From assembly GCF_030269445.1 (NCBI RefSeq), contig NZ_BSTJ01000002.1, positions 1 through 64,000 on the forward strand: a stretch of 64,000 nucleotides of DNA, given 5' to 3'. Positions 10,762-20,707 of the stretch are shown piece after piece; position 1 is the first letter of the stretch, and every line of letters begins with the position of its first letter. Origin of the DNA: Actinoallomurus iriomotensis (GTDB lineage: Bacteria > Actinomycetota > Actinomycetes > Streptosporangiales > Streptosporangiaceae). Both the position numbers and the translations under genes were made by a program. The notes beneath the pieces are model-generated. The model saw only the letters and a program-made list of their open reading frames with translations, was not told the origin of the DNA and did no database searches.

Positions 10762-12267
10762 TCAGAGGCGGGCGAGGTGCGCGGCGACCGCACGCGCGGC
10801 GGCGACCGCGACCCGGTGGAGCCGAGCGGCGTCGGCGGAGCCGGCGAGGTCCGCGTAGACGACCTTGACGACGAGGTTGCTCGACCGCAGCCAGACCGTG
10901 GACGAGCGTCCGGAGTCGACGCCGTCGATCGCGTCGAAGGCGAACGCGGCGTCGGCGACGCCCGGGAGGTCGGTGACGCCCGACCGGCTGCTGTTGATCT
11001 TGTCGGTGGTGTGCGCGGAGACCTGGGACTGCCGTCTCTTGTCCGCGAAGTACGCCTCGGCCAGGCCCGGCGCCGTCAGCGCGTCCCGTGGGGTGAAGTG
11101 CTGGACCCACAGCTCGAGCGAGCCCTCACCGAGGCCGTCGCCCCAGTGACAGCCCTGCGTCTCGGCGGTGGCCGTCCGGCCGGCACCGAGACCTGACGCC
11201 TCCGTGGACGTGAGCAGCGAGCAGGGCTGGGGCATGGTCGCGAACCGCCCTCGCCGCGGGTCGGCGGCCGCCGGCGGGGCGTCCGACGCGTCGTCCTTGC
11301 CGGCAAGCGCGATCCCGGCCGGTACGGCGACCGCGCAGGTCAGCGCCGCCGCGAGGATGACCACGAGCGGGCCGCGCCGCCGATGCCACGGGGCCGGGCG
11401 CACCGGGGCCGTCGGTACGACCGCCATCACCCGGCCGGCCGTGTCGGCGCCCGGCCAGAGAGCGGGCGCCTCTCCCCCGGCCACGCGACGCAGGAACGCG
11501 CGTATCTCCTCCGGCGGCGGCCGGCGTGCCGGGTCCCTGTCGAGCAGGGCCATGAGGAGGGGGCCCAGCGGCCCGGCCCGGTGCGGCGGGACGGGCTCCT
11601 CGGTCAGCACGGCGCTCAACGTGCCGGCCACGGTCCGCCGGGTGAACGGCGACCGGCCCTCCGCCGCGGTGTACAGCGTGGCCCCGAGCGACCACAGGTC
11701 CGAGGACGGCCCGGCGGTGTCACCGCGAAGCCGTTCGGGCGCCATGTAGCCCGGCGACCCGACCAGGCCCCCGGAGGCGGTCAGCGACACGTCGCCGGCG
11801 AGCGTGGCGATGCCGAAGTCGGTGAGGACCACCCGGCCGTCGTCGCACAGGAAGACGTTGCCCGGCTTGACGTCGCGATGGAGCACGCCCGCCGCGTGGG
11901 CCACGCCGAGGGCGTCCAGCACGGCCAGCCCGATCTCGGCCACCCGACGCGGGGGCAGCGCCCCGGCATCGTCGAGGGCACGGCCGGCCAGCAGCTCCAT
12001 CACGATCCAGGGCCGGTCGTCCTCGGCGATCACGTCGTGCACCCGGATGATCGAACCGTGTCTCAGCCGGGACGACACCCGCGCCTCGCGGATCGCGCGT
12101 TCGCACAGGACGGCGCGGCGTTCGGCGGTGATCCCCCGGGGCAGTGAGAGCTCCTTGACCGCGACCGTGCGCCCCAGCACGCCGTCGTCGGCGCGCCAGA
12201 CGGCGCCCATGCCGCCACGGCCCAGCTGCTCCGACAGCCGGTAACGCCCGGCCAGTACGCGCGTCAC
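10762..12267 (-). CDS. membrane Ser/Thr protein kinase with DUF3558-like ectodomain
   Basis: A Hanks-type kinase of 501 aa. It has the P-loop GRGGMG (17-22), Lys39 in VAVKE, HRDVKPGN (130-137), DFG (150-152) and SPGYMAPE. One membrane helix at about 300-322 leads to an extracytoplasmic domain with paired cysteines (PCSLL and GCHWG). This resembles the DUF3558 lipoprotein fold rather than PASTA repeats. The GTG overlaps the stop of the upstream kinase (GTGA). The ligand is unknown; a family-level cell-envelope sensor role is inferred. Confidence 0.9.
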   Translation of the reverse strand: MTRVLAGRYRLSEQLGRGGMGAVWRADDGVLGRTVAVKELSLPRGITAERRAVLCERAIREARVSSRLRHGSIIRVHDVIAEDDRPWIVMELLAGRALDDAGALPPRRVAEIGLAVLDALGVAHAAGVLHRDVKPGNVFLCDDGRVVLTDFGIATLAGDVSLTASGGLVGSPGYMAPERLRGDTAGPSSDLWSLGATLYTAAEGRSPFTRRTVAGTLSAVLTEEPVPPHRAGPLGPLLMALLDRDPARRPPPEEIRAFLRRVAGGEAPALWPGADTAGRVMAVVPTAPVRPAPWHRRRGPLVVILAAALTCAVAVPAGIALAGKDDASDAPPAAADPRRGRFATMPQPCSLLTSTEASGLGAGRTATAETQGCHWGDGLGEGSLELWVQHFTPRDALTAPGLAEAYFADKRRQSQVSAHTTDKINSSRSGVTDLPGVADAAFAFDAIDGVDSGRSSTVWLRSSNLVVKVVYADLAGSADAARLHRVAVAAARAVAAHLARL

Positions 12268-13811
12268 GGCATCCGCCGCAGAGCCTGGGAGACCCATCGG
12301 GCGGCGTCCAGGGCGTCTCCGCGGATCCGGGTGGCGTCGCCGGAACCGTCCGCGGCGACGAACCAGACCGAGACGAACAGGTTGCTGTCCCGGAACGTCA
12401 CGTCGGCCCGCTCCACCGTCCCGTTCTTCGAGGTCTCGGTCAGGTAGGCGGCCTCTCCGACTCCCGTGACGCGACGCGCCGCGCTCCGCCGCGCGCCGGT
12501 GCGCCGTACGCCGATCTCGTCCCAGCCCCAGGCGATGCCGGACCGCGCCTCGCGGTCGGCGGCGTACTGCCGGTCGTAGGAGGCACGGGCCGCGTCGGGC
12601 GTGGTGGTCCACGGGTCCTCGGCCGCCGTCGCGGTTCTGGGGTCGTAGACGGACTCCGCCGAAACGGAGACGGCCTGGTGCCGTGCCGCCGCGGTCCAGG
12701 CGCACGAGTGGGCGTCGGGCGTCTTCGACGCGCGCGGGACCAGCCGGGCGACCTGGGCCGGGGTGAACAGGGCGCAGAAGTCGAACGGCCGGACGTAGCG
12801 GCCGGCGGTGGCCGGGCTCGCCGGGGCTGCGCCGGGCGCCGTGGACCGCGTGGTGGAGGGACGGACGTGCGGACGGTCCGTTCCCCGTACCCGGAAGGCG
12901 ACGGTCGCGAGCACCGCGACGAGCAGGACGGCGGCCGCCGCGGCCAGCGGCACCGCGGCCCGCCGCGGACGAGCCGGCGCCGCATGCGGCGGTTCGGCCA
13001 GTCCGGACGGGAGGCCCGAGGCCACCGGCCCCAGCGCGCGGGCCGCCTCGCCGGCGGAGATCCGGGTGTCCGGGTCCTTGTCCAGCAGACGCGCGATGAC
13101 CGGCGCGAGCGGGCCCGCGCGTACGGGCGGGGGCGGGTCGTCGGTGAGGACCGCGCCGAGGGACGCCACCGGCGTGGGCCGCTCGAACGGCGCGCGGCCC
13201 TCCACGGCCGCGTACAGCGTCGCGCCCAGCGACCACAGGTCCGACGCGGGGCCGACCGGCCGCTCGCGCAGGCGTTCGGGCGCGGCGAACCCGGGTGAGC
13301 CGACGAAGTCGCCGGTGCGCGTGAGCGCCGGGTCGCCCTCCAGGCTCGCGATGCCGAAATCGGTGAGGATCACCCGGCCGTCGTCGGCGAGCAGGATGTT
13401 GGTCGGCTTCACGTCGCGGTGCAGGATGCCGCGCGCGTGCGCGGCGCGGAGCGCCTCCAGCACCCGCAGCCCGATCGCGGCGACCGCCGGCGGCGGCAGC
13501 GGGGCCGCGTGGGCGAGCGAGCGACCGGCGACCGGCTCCATGACGATCCACGGGCGGTCGTCCTCGATGATCACGTCGTGCACGGTCACGATGCCGGGAT
13601 GGTCGAGCAACGCCGCCGCGCGCGCCTCCCGGACCGCCCGGCGGTGCAGGCCGGTGCGCTCGGCCTCGGGCAGGTCGCCGGGAAGCAGGACCTCCTTGAC
13701 CGCGACGTCGCGGTGCAGTGTCTCGTCCCGCGCCCGCCACACGACACCCATGCCGCCACGGCCGAGAACGCCCATCAGCCGATAGCGGCCGGCCACCACG
13801 CGTTCGGTCAT
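12264..13811 (-). CDS. membrane Ser/Thr protein kinase with DUF3558-like ectodomain
   Basis: A 515-aa paralogue of the next gene. It has GRGGMG (17-22), Lys39, HRDVKPTN (131-138), DFG (151-153) and SPGFAAPE, all consistent with an active kinase. A membrane helix lies at about 286-306. The ~180-residue outside part has cysteines in FCALF and SCAW, as in DUF3558-type domains. It starts with a plain ATG (MTERVVAGRYRL). It is first in a two-gene unit, so the two kinases are probably made together and may form heteromers (inference). Confidence 0.91.
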   Translation of the reverse strand: MTERVVAGRYRLMGVLGRGGMGVVWRARDETLHRDVAVKEVLLPGDLPEAERTGLHRRAVREARAAALLDHPGIVTVHDVIIEDDRPWIVMEPVAGRSLAHAAPLPPPAVAAIGLRVLEALRAAHARGILHRDVKPTNILLADDGRVILTDFGIASLEGDPALTRTGDFVGSPGFAAPERLRERPVGPASDLWSLGATLYAAVEGRAPFERPTPVASLGAVLTDDPPPPVRAGPLAPVIARLLDKDPDTRISAGEAARALGPVASGLPSGLAEPPHAAPARPRRAAVPLAAAAAVLLVAVLATVAFRVRGTDRPHVRPSTTRSTAPGAAPASPATAGRYVRPFDFCALFTPAQVARLVPRASKTPDAHSCAWTAAARHQAVSVSAESVYDPRTATAAEDPWTTTPDAARASYDRQYAADREARSGIAWGWDEIGVRRTGARRSAARRVTGVGEAAYLTETSKNGTVERADVTFRDSNLFVSVWFVAADGSGDATRIRGDALDAARWVSQALRRMP

Positions 13812-13867
13812 CCGCTCCCTCGCTCCCCGGACGTCGGACCGCCGGAAGGACGTCCGGGTGCCACCCG

Positions 13868-13899
13868 CCGTGGCCTCGCGCCGATCCGCGAGGCCACGG
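13868..13899 (-). terminator. hairpin after pheT
   Basis: CCGTGGCCTCGCG (13868-13880) pairs perfectly with CGCGAGGCCACGG (13887-13899) across a 6-nt loop, 13 bases beyond the pheT stop. It separates pheST from the kinase pair. Confidence 0.65.
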
Positions 13900-13911
13900 C
13901 GGAAACGCCCG

Positions 13912-16416
13912 TCAGCCGCCGCGCAGGACCGCGCCGACCCGGTCGGCGGCCTCGGCCACCGCCGCGTCGCGGGCGCCGGTCGTCTCCTCCACGGTCAGCG
14001 TGCGGTCGGCGGCGCGGAAGCGCAGCGTGTACGCGAGCGACTTGTTGCCCTCCCCCGCCTGCTCACCGGTGTACAGGTCGAACAGCCGGATGGACTCCAG
14101 CAGGTCGGCGGCGCCGTGCCGGTCGACCCCGGCGCGGAGCGCGGCCTCGACCTCGGCCGCGGGCACGCTCTCCGGCACGATGAGCGCGACGTCCTGCGTG
14201 GCCACCGGGTACGTCGTGATCGCCGGTGCGGGCACCACCCTGGCCGCCCACGGCTCGAGACGGGTCAGCTCGAGCTCCACCGCGCACGTACGGGGCGGCA
14301 GGTCGAAGGCCTTGATGACCCGCGGGTGCAGCTCGCCGGCGTGACCGATCAGGACGTCGCCGACCCGCAGAGCGGCGCAACGGCCGGGATGCCACGGCGC
14401 GTGCTGGTCCGCGGCGACCTCCAGCTCGACGCCGGCCTCCCCCGCGACGATCCGGGCGGCCTCGATGGCGTCCGCCCAGTTCGCCGGGCGACCGGCGCCC
14501 CACCAGCCGGGCAGGTCGTGCTCGCCGGCCAGGACCGCGCCGACGCGTACGGGCTGGTCGGGCAGGGCGGCCTCGATCGCGGCGAGCTCCTCCGCCGTCG
14601 GCCCGCGGTCGACCGGGAGCCGGGGCGGCGGTGGCACGGCCTCGCCCGAGGACGTGAACTTCGGCCGGTACACCAGGCCGATCTCGAACAGAGCCACGTC
14701 GCCGAAGCCGCGCCCGACGTTGCGGGCCAGCGCGCGGAACAGCCCCGGCAGCAGGGTCGTGCGCAGCAGCGGCTCGTCGCCGGTGAGCGGGTTGGCCAGT
14801 CGCAGCGCACGCCGCCGCGGGTCGTCGGCGGGCAGCTGCAGCGCGTCACCGTCGCTCTCGGAGACGAACGGATAGGCGAGCACCTCGGCGTAGCCGGCCG
14901 CGGCCAGGGCGCGCCCCGCGCGCCGCCGCAGCCGCTGGCCGGGGGTGAGACCGCGTCCGGCCACCGAGCGCGGCGCGCGGGCCGGGATGTTCTCATACCC
15001 CTCGAGGCGGATGACCTCTTCCGCGAGGTCGTTCGGGTCGCGCAGGTCGGGCCGCCACGACGGCGGCGTGACCGTCAGCACGTCGTCGCCGGAGACCTCG
15101 CAGCCCACATCGCGCAGACGGCGGACCACGGTGTCCCGTCCGTAGGTCATGCCGGCGACCTTGTCGGGGTGGTCGGCGCGGATCGTGATCGTCACCGGCT
15201 CGACCGGCGCCCGAAGGTTCGTCTCCCCCGGCAGGATCCGCGCGCCGCCGAGCTCGGCGAGCAGCCGCACGGCCGCGTCCGCCGCCTTGCGCTGAAGCTC
15301 GGGGTCGACGCCCCGCTCGAAGCGGTAGGAGGAGTCGCTGTGCAGCTTGTGCCGGCGCGCCGTACGGGCGATCGACTCCGCGGAGAAGTGCGCCGCCTCG
15401 ATGACGATGTCGGTGGACTTCTCGTCCACCTCGGTGGTCAGGCCGCCCATGACGCCGGCGATGTTGACCGGACCGGACTCGTCGGTGATGAGGATGTCCT
15501 CGGGGTCCAGGGAACGCTCGACGTGGTCGAGGGTCTCCATCCGCTCGCCGCTCTCCGCGCGGCGCACGACGATCGGGCCCTGGAGCTTGCCGCGGTCCCA
15601 GGCGTGCAGCGGCTGGCCCAGCTCCAGCATCAGGTAGTTGGTGACGTCGACGGCCAGCGAGATCGAGCGCACGCCGCACTTCTGCAGGCGCCGCGTCATC
15701 CAGATCGGGCTCGCCGCCGCCGGGTCGAGGCCCTGGACCTCGCGCAGGACGTAGCGCGCGCACGCCGCCGGGTCCGCGACGGACGCCGGGTAGGAGTCCT
15801 CGGCCTGCACCGGCGGCGGCTCGGCCGCCGGGTCGCGGAACGGCACGGAGAACGCCGTCGCCGTCTCGCGGGCGACCCCGCGGATCGAGGCGGTGTAGCC
15901 GCGGTCCGGGGTGATGGCGATGTCGAGCACGTCGTCGCGCATCTGGAGCAGCTCGACGGCGTCCTGGCCGGGCTCGGCGCCGTACGCCGGCGGCAGCACG
16001 AGGATGCCCTCGTGCCCGTCGCCCAGGCCGAGCTCGCGCTCGGAGCAGATCATGCCCTCCGACATCCGCCCGTACGTCTTGCGCGCGCCGATCTTGAAGC
16101 CGCCGGGCAGCTCGCCGCCCGGCAGGATGACGACGACCAGGTCGCCCTCGGCGAAGTTGGTCGCGCCGCAGACGATGCTCTGCGGCTCGGGGTTGCCGAC
16201 GTCGACCTGGCAGTGGCGGATCGGCTTCTTGAAGCCGGTCAGCTCCTCGATCGCCAGTACACGGCCGACGACGATCGGGCCGGTGAGGTCGGCGCCGAGC
16301 TCGTCGATGGTCTCCACCTCGAGGCCGGCCGCGATCAGCTCGCGCGCGACGTCGCGGGCGGTGACCTCCGGAGGCAGCTCGACGTACTCCCGAAGCCACG
16401 AAATCGGGACGCGCAT
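13912..16416 (-). CDS. pheT: phenylalanyl-tRNA synthetase beta subunit
   Basis: The large subunit of the (alpha-beta)2 enzyme carries tRNA binding and editing of mischarged tyrosine. It is 834 aa, the normal size: an N-terminal EMAP-like tRNA-binding domain (about 40-150), the B3/B4 editing region (about 210-370), B5, a catalytic-like core and a C-terminal anticodon-binding FDX-ACB domain (about 740-834, with TQDVALIV and YTGEQ). It overlaps pheS by one base (TGATG). Confidence 0.97.
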   Translation of the reverse strand: MRVPISWLREYVELPPEVTARDVARELIAAGLEVETIDELGADLTGPIVVGRVLAIEELTGFKKPIRHCQVDVGNPEPQSIVCGATNFAEGDLVVVILPGGELPGGFKIGARKTYGRMSEGMICSERELGLGDGHEGILVLPPAYGAEPGQDAVELLQMRDDVLDIAITPDRGYTASIRGVARETATAFSVPFRDPAAEPPPVQAEDSYPASVADPAACARYVLREVQGLDPAAASPIWMTRRLQKCGVRSISLAVDVTNYLMLELGQPLHAWDRGKLQGPIVVRRAESGERMETLDHVERSLDPEDILITDESGPVNIAGVMGGLTTEVDEKSTDIVIEAAHFSAESIARTARRHKLHSDSSYRFERGVDPELQRKAADAAVRLLAELGGARILPGETNLRAPVEPVTITIRADHPDKVAGMTYGRDTVVRRLRDVGCEVSGDDVLTVTPPSWRPDLRDPNDLAEEVIRLEGYENIPARAPRSVAGRGLTPGQRLRRRAGRALAAAGYAEVLAYPFVSESDGDALQLPADDPRRRALRLANPLTGDEPLLRTTLLPGLFRALARNVGRGFGDVALFEIGLVYRPKFTSSGEAVPPPPRLPVDRGPTAEELAAIEAALPDQPVRVGAVLAGEHDLPGWWGAGRPANWADAIEAARIVAGEAGVELEVAADQHAPWHPGRCAALRVGDVLIGHAGELHPRVIKAFDLPPRTCAVELELTRLEPWAARVVPAPAITTYPVATQDVALIVPESVPAAEVEAALRAGVDRHGAADLLESIRLFDLYTGEQAGEGNKSLAYTLRFRAADRTLTVEETTGARDAAVAEAADRVGAVLRGG

Positions 16417-17525
16417 CAGATCTCCATTCCGAAGGCGCGGGTGAAGCGGACGTCACCCTCGACCATGTCGTGCATGTCCTCCACGCCGTGGCGGAACATC
16501 AGCGTGCGCTCCACGCCGAGCCCGAACGCCCAGCCGCTGTAGCGCTCCGGGTCGACACCGCAGGCGACCAGCACGCGCGGGTTGACCATGCCGCAGCCGC
16601 CGAGCTCGATCCAGCCCTCGGACCGGCAGGTGCGGCAGGGCTCACCGCCCGGCTCGGCCGACGCGCCGCGGCAGACGAAGCACTCCATGTCCACCTCGGC
16701 CGACGGCTCGGTGAAGGGGAAGTAGTAGGGGCGGAACCGGGTCCGCAGGCCCTCGCCGAACATGCCGGTGACGAACGCGCCGATGGCGCCGCGCAGGTCC
16801 GCCATCGTGATGCCCTCGTCGACGACGAGGCCCTCCATCTGGTGGAAGACCGGGCTGTGCGTCGCGTCGAGCTCGTCGGTGCGGAACGTCTTGCCGGCGC
16901 AGACGACGTACACCGGCAGCTCGCGGCCGAGCAGCGCGCGGATCTGCACCGGCGAGGTGTGCGTCCGCAGGACCAGGCCGGACTCCTCCGACTCGACGAA
17001 GAAGGTGTCCTGCATCTCCCGCGCCGGGTGCGCGGGCGGGAAGTTCAGCGCGTCGAAGTTGAACCACTCCGCCTCGACCTCGGGCCCCTCGACGATCTCG
17101 AAGCCCATGGAGACGAAGACGTCGGTCATGCGCTCGGCGATCGTGGTCAGCGGGTGCCGGGCGCCGCGCGTGGCGCGGTCCCACGGCAGGGTGACGTCGA
17201 CGGCCTCCTCGACGAGGACCCGCTGGTCGCGTTCGTCCTCCAGCTCGGCCTGGCGGCGCTTGAGCGCCTCGGAGACGTCACGGCGCGCACCGCCGACGCG
17301 CTTGCCGGCGTCGGCCTTGGCGTGCGGCGGCAGGGCGCCGATCTCCCGGTTGGCGAGGGCGAGAGGCGAGCGGTCGCCGGCGTGGGCCAGGCGTACCTGC
17401 TTCAGCTCCTCCAGGCTCGAGGCGGCGTCGATCGCGGCGAGCGCGTCCGCGCGCACGCGGGCCACCTCGTCCGGATGCAGCGCGGTGACCTCGACCGGGT
17501 CGTAGGACTTGTTGGGTGCGGACAT
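16416..17525 (-). CDS. pheS: phenylalanyl-tRNA synthetase alpha subunit
   Basis: The catalytic class II subunit. From ATG at 17525 it is 369 aa and starts [11 protein letters not shown] long N-terminal helical region contacts tRNA. Motif 2 is in the [17 protein letters not shown] region, and motif 3 in [16 protein letters not shown] with the final [17 protein letters not shown]...CRTC is a cysteine pair in the insertion. The frame is open 15 codons further upstream, but that part lacks family likeness. No leader-peptide attenuator is visible in the 110 bp upstream. Confidence 0.96.
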   Translation of the reverse strand: MSAPNKSYDPVEVTALHPDEVARVRADALAAIDAASSLEELKQVRLAHAGDRSPLALANREIGALPPHAKADAGKRVGGARRDVSEALKRRQAELEDERDQRVLVEEAVDVTLPWDRATRGARHPLTTIAERMTDVFVSMGFEIVEGPEVEAEWFNFDALNFPPAHPAREMQDTFFVESEESGLVLRTHTSPVQIRALLGRELPVYVVCAGKTFRTDELDATHSPVFHQMEGLVVDEGITMADLRGAIGAFVTGMFGEGLRTRFRPYYFPFTEPSAEVDMECFVCRGASAEPGGEPCRTCRSEGWIELGGCGMVNPRVLVACGVDPERYSGWAFGLGVERTLMFRHGVEDMHDMVEGDVRFTRAFGMEI

Positions 17526-17635
17526 CGGTTCGAGCAACTCCAGCCAACGGCGATTCGAGTCATCTGGCAAAACGAGCGCGCCCCGGCCGCTCGTGGCGAC
17601 TCGGGGGGAGCGTCAGGAAGCCCGCGCGGGCGCTC

Positions 17636-18712
17636 TCAGGCGAAGTCTGGAGCCCCGGCGGGCAGGCTAAATCGGAACTCGGCGCCTCCGCCGGGCGCGC
17701 GTCGTACGGTGATGCCGCCACCGTGCGCCTCGACGAGGCCCTTCACGATGTAGAGGCCGAGGCCGGTGCCACCGCGTGGCTGGCCGTGACCGCGCCAGAA
17801 CTGCCGGAAGACGCGGGGCACGGCTTCGGGCGGGATACCCTCGCCCTCGTCGCGCACGGACACGACGGCTCCCTGCTTGCGTGAGTCCGGCTCCACCACA
17901 ATGGTGACAGTACCAGCACCGTGCCTGAGGGCGTTCTCCACGAGGTTGCCGAGGATCTGGTCGATCTTGTCGGGGTCGAGCCACATCTCGGGCAGCTCGC
18001 CGAGCACCTCGACCTTGAAGCGCGAGGCCGGCTCCCCCGCCACCACGCGCCCCTTGACCACCTTGTGCACCTCTTCGATCACGTCGACGACCTGGCGGCG
18101 CATCTCCAGCCGGCCGGCCTCGATGCGGGACACGTCGAGCAGCTCGGTGATCAGCCGGGTCACCCGGTCGGCGTCGGCGTTGACCGTCTCGAGCATGACG
18201 CGCTTCTGGTCGTCGTTGAACCGGTGCCACTTGGCCAGCAGCGTCGCGGTGAAGCCCTTGACGCTGGTCAGCGGCGAGCGCAGCTCGTGGGCGACGGTCG
18301 AGACGAGGTCGGCGCGGTTGCGCTCCTGGCGGGCGCGCTGGACGGCGTCGCGGAAGGCCACGGTGAACGCGGTGACGCTGCCGTCCCCGGCGCGGGTGTA
18401 GGACGCGGTGACGAGCAGCTCGGGGCCGTCGGCCAGGTGCAGCGGACGCTCGGGGTGCCGGGTGCGCGTGGACAGGCCGGCGTACGGGTCGAGGCAGCGC
18501 CACCAGTCGCGGCCGTCGGCGTCGAACAGCGGCAGCACCTCGGCGAAGTCACGGCCGAGCGCGTCGGCCCGCCCGATGCCGGTCAGGCGTTCGGCCGCGC
18601 GGTTGAACACGACCACGCGGCGCTCGGCGTCGGCCACGAGCAGCCCGTCGGGCAGCGTGTCCGGGCAGAGTCCGGCGGCGGAATCGCTCGGGTGGGGGCC
18701 CGATCCGCCCAC
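17636..18712 (-). CDS. PAS-domain sensor histidine kinase, soluble
   Basis: A 358-aa histidine kinase without membrane helices. It has a PAS domain (about 15-125) with LLVADAERRVVVFNRAAERL, the H-box STVAHELRSPLTS (phospho-acceptor His142), the N-box NLVENALRHG, and G-boxes DEGEGIPPEAVPRVF and GGTGLGLYIVKGL. The GTG start (18712) has GGAGG ahead; GTG at 18724 is an alternative. A -10 TAGAGT (18757-18762) is a likely promoter. No response regulator is adjacent, so the partner is unknown. The place beside pheST is conserved in actinomycetes as I remember it. Confidence 0.88.
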   Translation of the reverse strand: MGGSGPHPSDSAAGLCPDTLPDGLLVADAERRVVVFNRAAERLTGIGRADALGRDFAEVLPLFDADGRDWWRCLDPYAGLSTRTRHPERPLHLADGPELLVTASYTRAGDGSVTAFTVAFRDAVQRARQERNRADLVSTVAHELRSPLTSVKGFTATLLAKWHRFNDDQKRVMLETVNADADRVTRLITELLDVSRIEAGRLEMRRQVVDVIEEVHKVVKGRVVAGEPASRFKVEVLGELPEMWLDPDKIDQILGNLVENALRHGAGTVTIVVEPDSRKQGAVVSVRDEGEGIPPEAVPRVFRQFWRGHGQPRGGTGLGLYIVKGLVEAHGGGITVRRAPGGGAEFRFSLPAGAPDFA

Positions 18713-18974
18713 GACCGCCTCCACCTCCCAGTGTCCATGATGGCGCGAACGGCATGACTCTAATGCGCACGAGGAAACACCGCCACGCAAGCGCGTTAAT
18801 GACAGGTCCCCAGCGTGTGTCGATCCCGTCCGCGGTGTCCGGTCTCGACGGCGGACGGTATCGCGCCCGGCGCGCTAACGCACACCGCACCCGGCCGCGC
18901 GTTCGTACGGAAGCGGACGTGAAATGCACGTCGAAGGCCGGAAAACGGCAGCATGACCCGATTTCAGCGGTCGA

Positions 18975-19436
18975 TCAGGTGGTGAGGGCGTCGTCGACGT
19001 CGTCGTACGGGCGGAAGAGCTGGTCGAGCCGGGTGATCCGCAGGATGCGGCGCTGTGCCGGGCGCACGCCGGTCAGACGGAGGGAGCCGCCGTCGCGCGC
19101 GAGGCGGTTGTTGACGCCCACGAGGGCGCCGAGGCCCGCGGCGTCGCAGAAGCGCACGCCGGTGAAGTCGGCCACGATGTGGGTGCGGCCCTCGTCGGCC
19201 AGGGCGAGCAGGATGACGCGCAGCTCGCCCGAGGTGTGCACGTCGATCTCGCCGACGATCTCCACCACGGCCGACGCGTCGTCGCGGCGCACGACCCGGG
19301 CGGTCATGTCCCGCCGCGTGCCTCCGGGGCACCGCCGCACGGCCCCGCGTGCGCCACGCGCCCCTGCGGTGGCCACCTCGCAGCCCGCCGACCTGCGGCG
19401 GCGCGGCGTCGGAATGCCACTCACGTTCGTGTTCAC
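18975..19436 (-). CDS. STAS-domain anti-sigma factor antagonist-like protein
   Basis: A STAS domain (about residues 44-150 of 153) like those that bind anti-sigma kinases and release sigma factors. The segments VVEIVGEIDVHTSGELR, FTGVRFCDAAGLGALVGVNN and LDQLFRPYDDVDDAL are visible. The usual phosphorylated D-S-S-G-L is DAAGL here, so neither serine is present. The GTG at 19436 is used; an internal ATG at 19307 (MTARVVRRDD) starts right at the domain and may be the true start. No anti-sigma kinase gene is adjacent. Confidence 0.8.
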   Translation of the reverse strand: MNTNVSGIPTPRRRRSAGCEVATAGARGARGAVRRCPGGTRRDMTARVVRRDDASAVVEIVGEIDVHTSGELRVILLALADEGRTHIVADFTGVRFCDAAGLGALVGVNNRLARDGGSLRLTGVRPAQRRILRITRLDQLFRPYDDVDDALTT

Positions 19437-19462
19437 GGTTTCGCCCCGTTCATCGAATGACC

Positions 19463-19508
19463 CATAGACACCATAGGCAACTCATAGGACGCACGGATCC
19501 CACCATAG
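19463..19508 (-). promoter_or_regulatory. phased CTATG repeats upstream of the STAS gene
   Basis: On the minus strand CTATG occurs four times. On the plus strand CATAG begins at 19463, 19472, 19483 and 19504, which is about one, one and two helical turns apart. The cluster is 27 bp above the STAS GTG. TATGG within it could serve as a -10. It looks like a regulator or sigma-dependent control region; the binding factor is unknown. Confidence 0.5.
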
Positions 19509-19732
19509 GTTGGTTCAGTCTCCTCCCTGCGATGGAGCTCCCCATCGATCATGTCTTGTTTTACCGAAATGCGCGAATCATGAGCATTACTGCCAGTTTA
19601 GGGAGTAGATGATATTCGGGCGGCCCACTCCAGGGGCATGATCAGCGGATTCGCCGGGGATGTGCCCTGGGGACCCACGGACCCGATGCGGCCGGGGCAC
19701 GGCGCCCCCGCGTGACTTAGGGTTGGTCGCCG
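19509..19732. other. A/T-richer divergent spacer
   Basis: The spacer between the divergent STAS and GntR genes is markedly richer in A/T than its surroundings at about 19540-19620. It contains GATGG/CCATC arms that could form a small hairpin at 19531-19546. TTAGGGT (19719-19725), a few bases before the GntR ATG, may be a -10 for a leaderless mRNA. No ORF of interest is seen. Confidence 0.4.
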
Positions 19733-20392
19733 ATGGCCGACAACACCCTGGGCTCCACCCACCGCCCACTCCGCGACGTGGTGACGGCGGAGCTGCGCCG
19801 TCTGATCCTCCAGGGCGAGCTCATGCCCGGCGAACGGCTGGTCGAGGACCGGCTGGCCGCGCGGCTCGGCGTCTCACGCAACCCGGTGCGCGAGGCGATC
19901 CGGGTGCTCGCCGCGGAAGGGTTCGTCGAGGTGACGCCGCGGCGAGGCGCCGCCGTGGCACGGCTGTCTCCGGACGAGGCCGAGGAGCTCTTCGACGTGC
20001 GCGTGGCCCTGGAGGGTCTCAGCGCGCGCCTGTCGGCCCGCAAGGTGACGCCCGAGACCGCCGACCGGCTCCGCGCCGTCCTGGACTCCGCGCGCCTGGC
20101 CGTGGACGAGGGCCGGCTCGGAGACGTAGCCGACCTCAACACCGCCTTCCACGCCGCCGTGGCCGATCTGGCCGGCAACGCGTACCTGAGCCTGATGGTG
20201 GGCCCGATGCTCCGGCGCGCCCAGTGGCTGTTCCAGCAGACCGCCAAGCATCGCGCACCGCACTCCTGGACCGAACACCTCAGCCTCTACGAGGCCATCG
20301 CCGCGGGCGACGAGCGTGCCGCCGAGGACCGGGCCATCGCCCACGTCGAGGCGGCCCGGCGCTCCTATCTGGCAGCCCTGTCCGAGGACTGA
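19733..20392 (+). CDS. GntR-family transcriptional regulator, FCD (FadR) type
   Basis: A 219-aa regulator. The N-terminal winged helix (about 10-75) has LRRLILQGELMPGERLVEDRLAARLGVSRNPVREAIRVLAAEGFV. The FCD effector domain (about 85-210) keeps the metal or ligand residues Asp and His in DLNTAFHAAV, His in EHLSLYEAI and His in AIAHVEAARR. It lies directly above the importer operon on the same strand, so it probably controls that operon. The effector, perhaps the transported carboxylate, is unknown. There is no clear Shine-Dalgarno, so the mRNA may be leaderless. Confidence 0.92.
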   Translation: MADNTLGSTHRPLRDVVTAELRRLILQGELMPGERLVEDRLAARLGVSRNPVREAIRVLAAEGFVEVTPRRGAAVARLSPDEAEELFDVRVALEGLSARLSARKVTPETADRLRAVLDSARLAVDEGRLGDVADLNTAFHAAVADLAGNAYLSLMVGPMLRRAQWLFQQTAKHRAPHSWTEHLSLYEAIAAGDERAAEDRAIAHVEAARRSYLAALSED

Positions 20393-20707
20393 CGCCCCGG
20401 CGCATGCCGTGCGGCGGCCGCGACGCACGGCCCACGGAGACCGCCGGACCGCACTCGCCGACGTCCGCCACCGGCCCAACGGTGACGCTCGGGCGACCCA
20501 CGAGCCACCTCAGGCTGTTTGCCCCAGCTTGGTAACGAACCGCGGTTTTTTGGCGGACGAAACCCACCGGAAACAGGATTTTGTATACGGTCATGCGATC
20601 GACCAGGCCTCAATGCGGGCGTGGTCCCGTCCGAAACCGGTCTCGAGTCCCCCACCCGACGTCTCCTGTCCCGTCCCGACCCCCCATCGGAGAAGGAGCG
20701 ACCGTCC
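20393..20707 (+). promoter_or_regulatory. importer operon control region with GntR-type operator
   Basis: This 315-bp gap holds TTGTATACGG at 20581-20590, with the palindromic core GTATAC. FadR-subfamily GntR proteins bind sites of the form TnGTnnnACnA or TTGTATACAA. TATACG within it would make a -10 with downstream start near 20600. A GGAG at about 20693 is the Shine-Dalgarno for the first importer gene. No gene is seen in the gap. Confidence 0.55.

Noticed and set aside
13858-16542. 894-codon plus-strand open frame opposite pheT
   Set aside because: Antisense shadow of a gene with clear PheT motifs.
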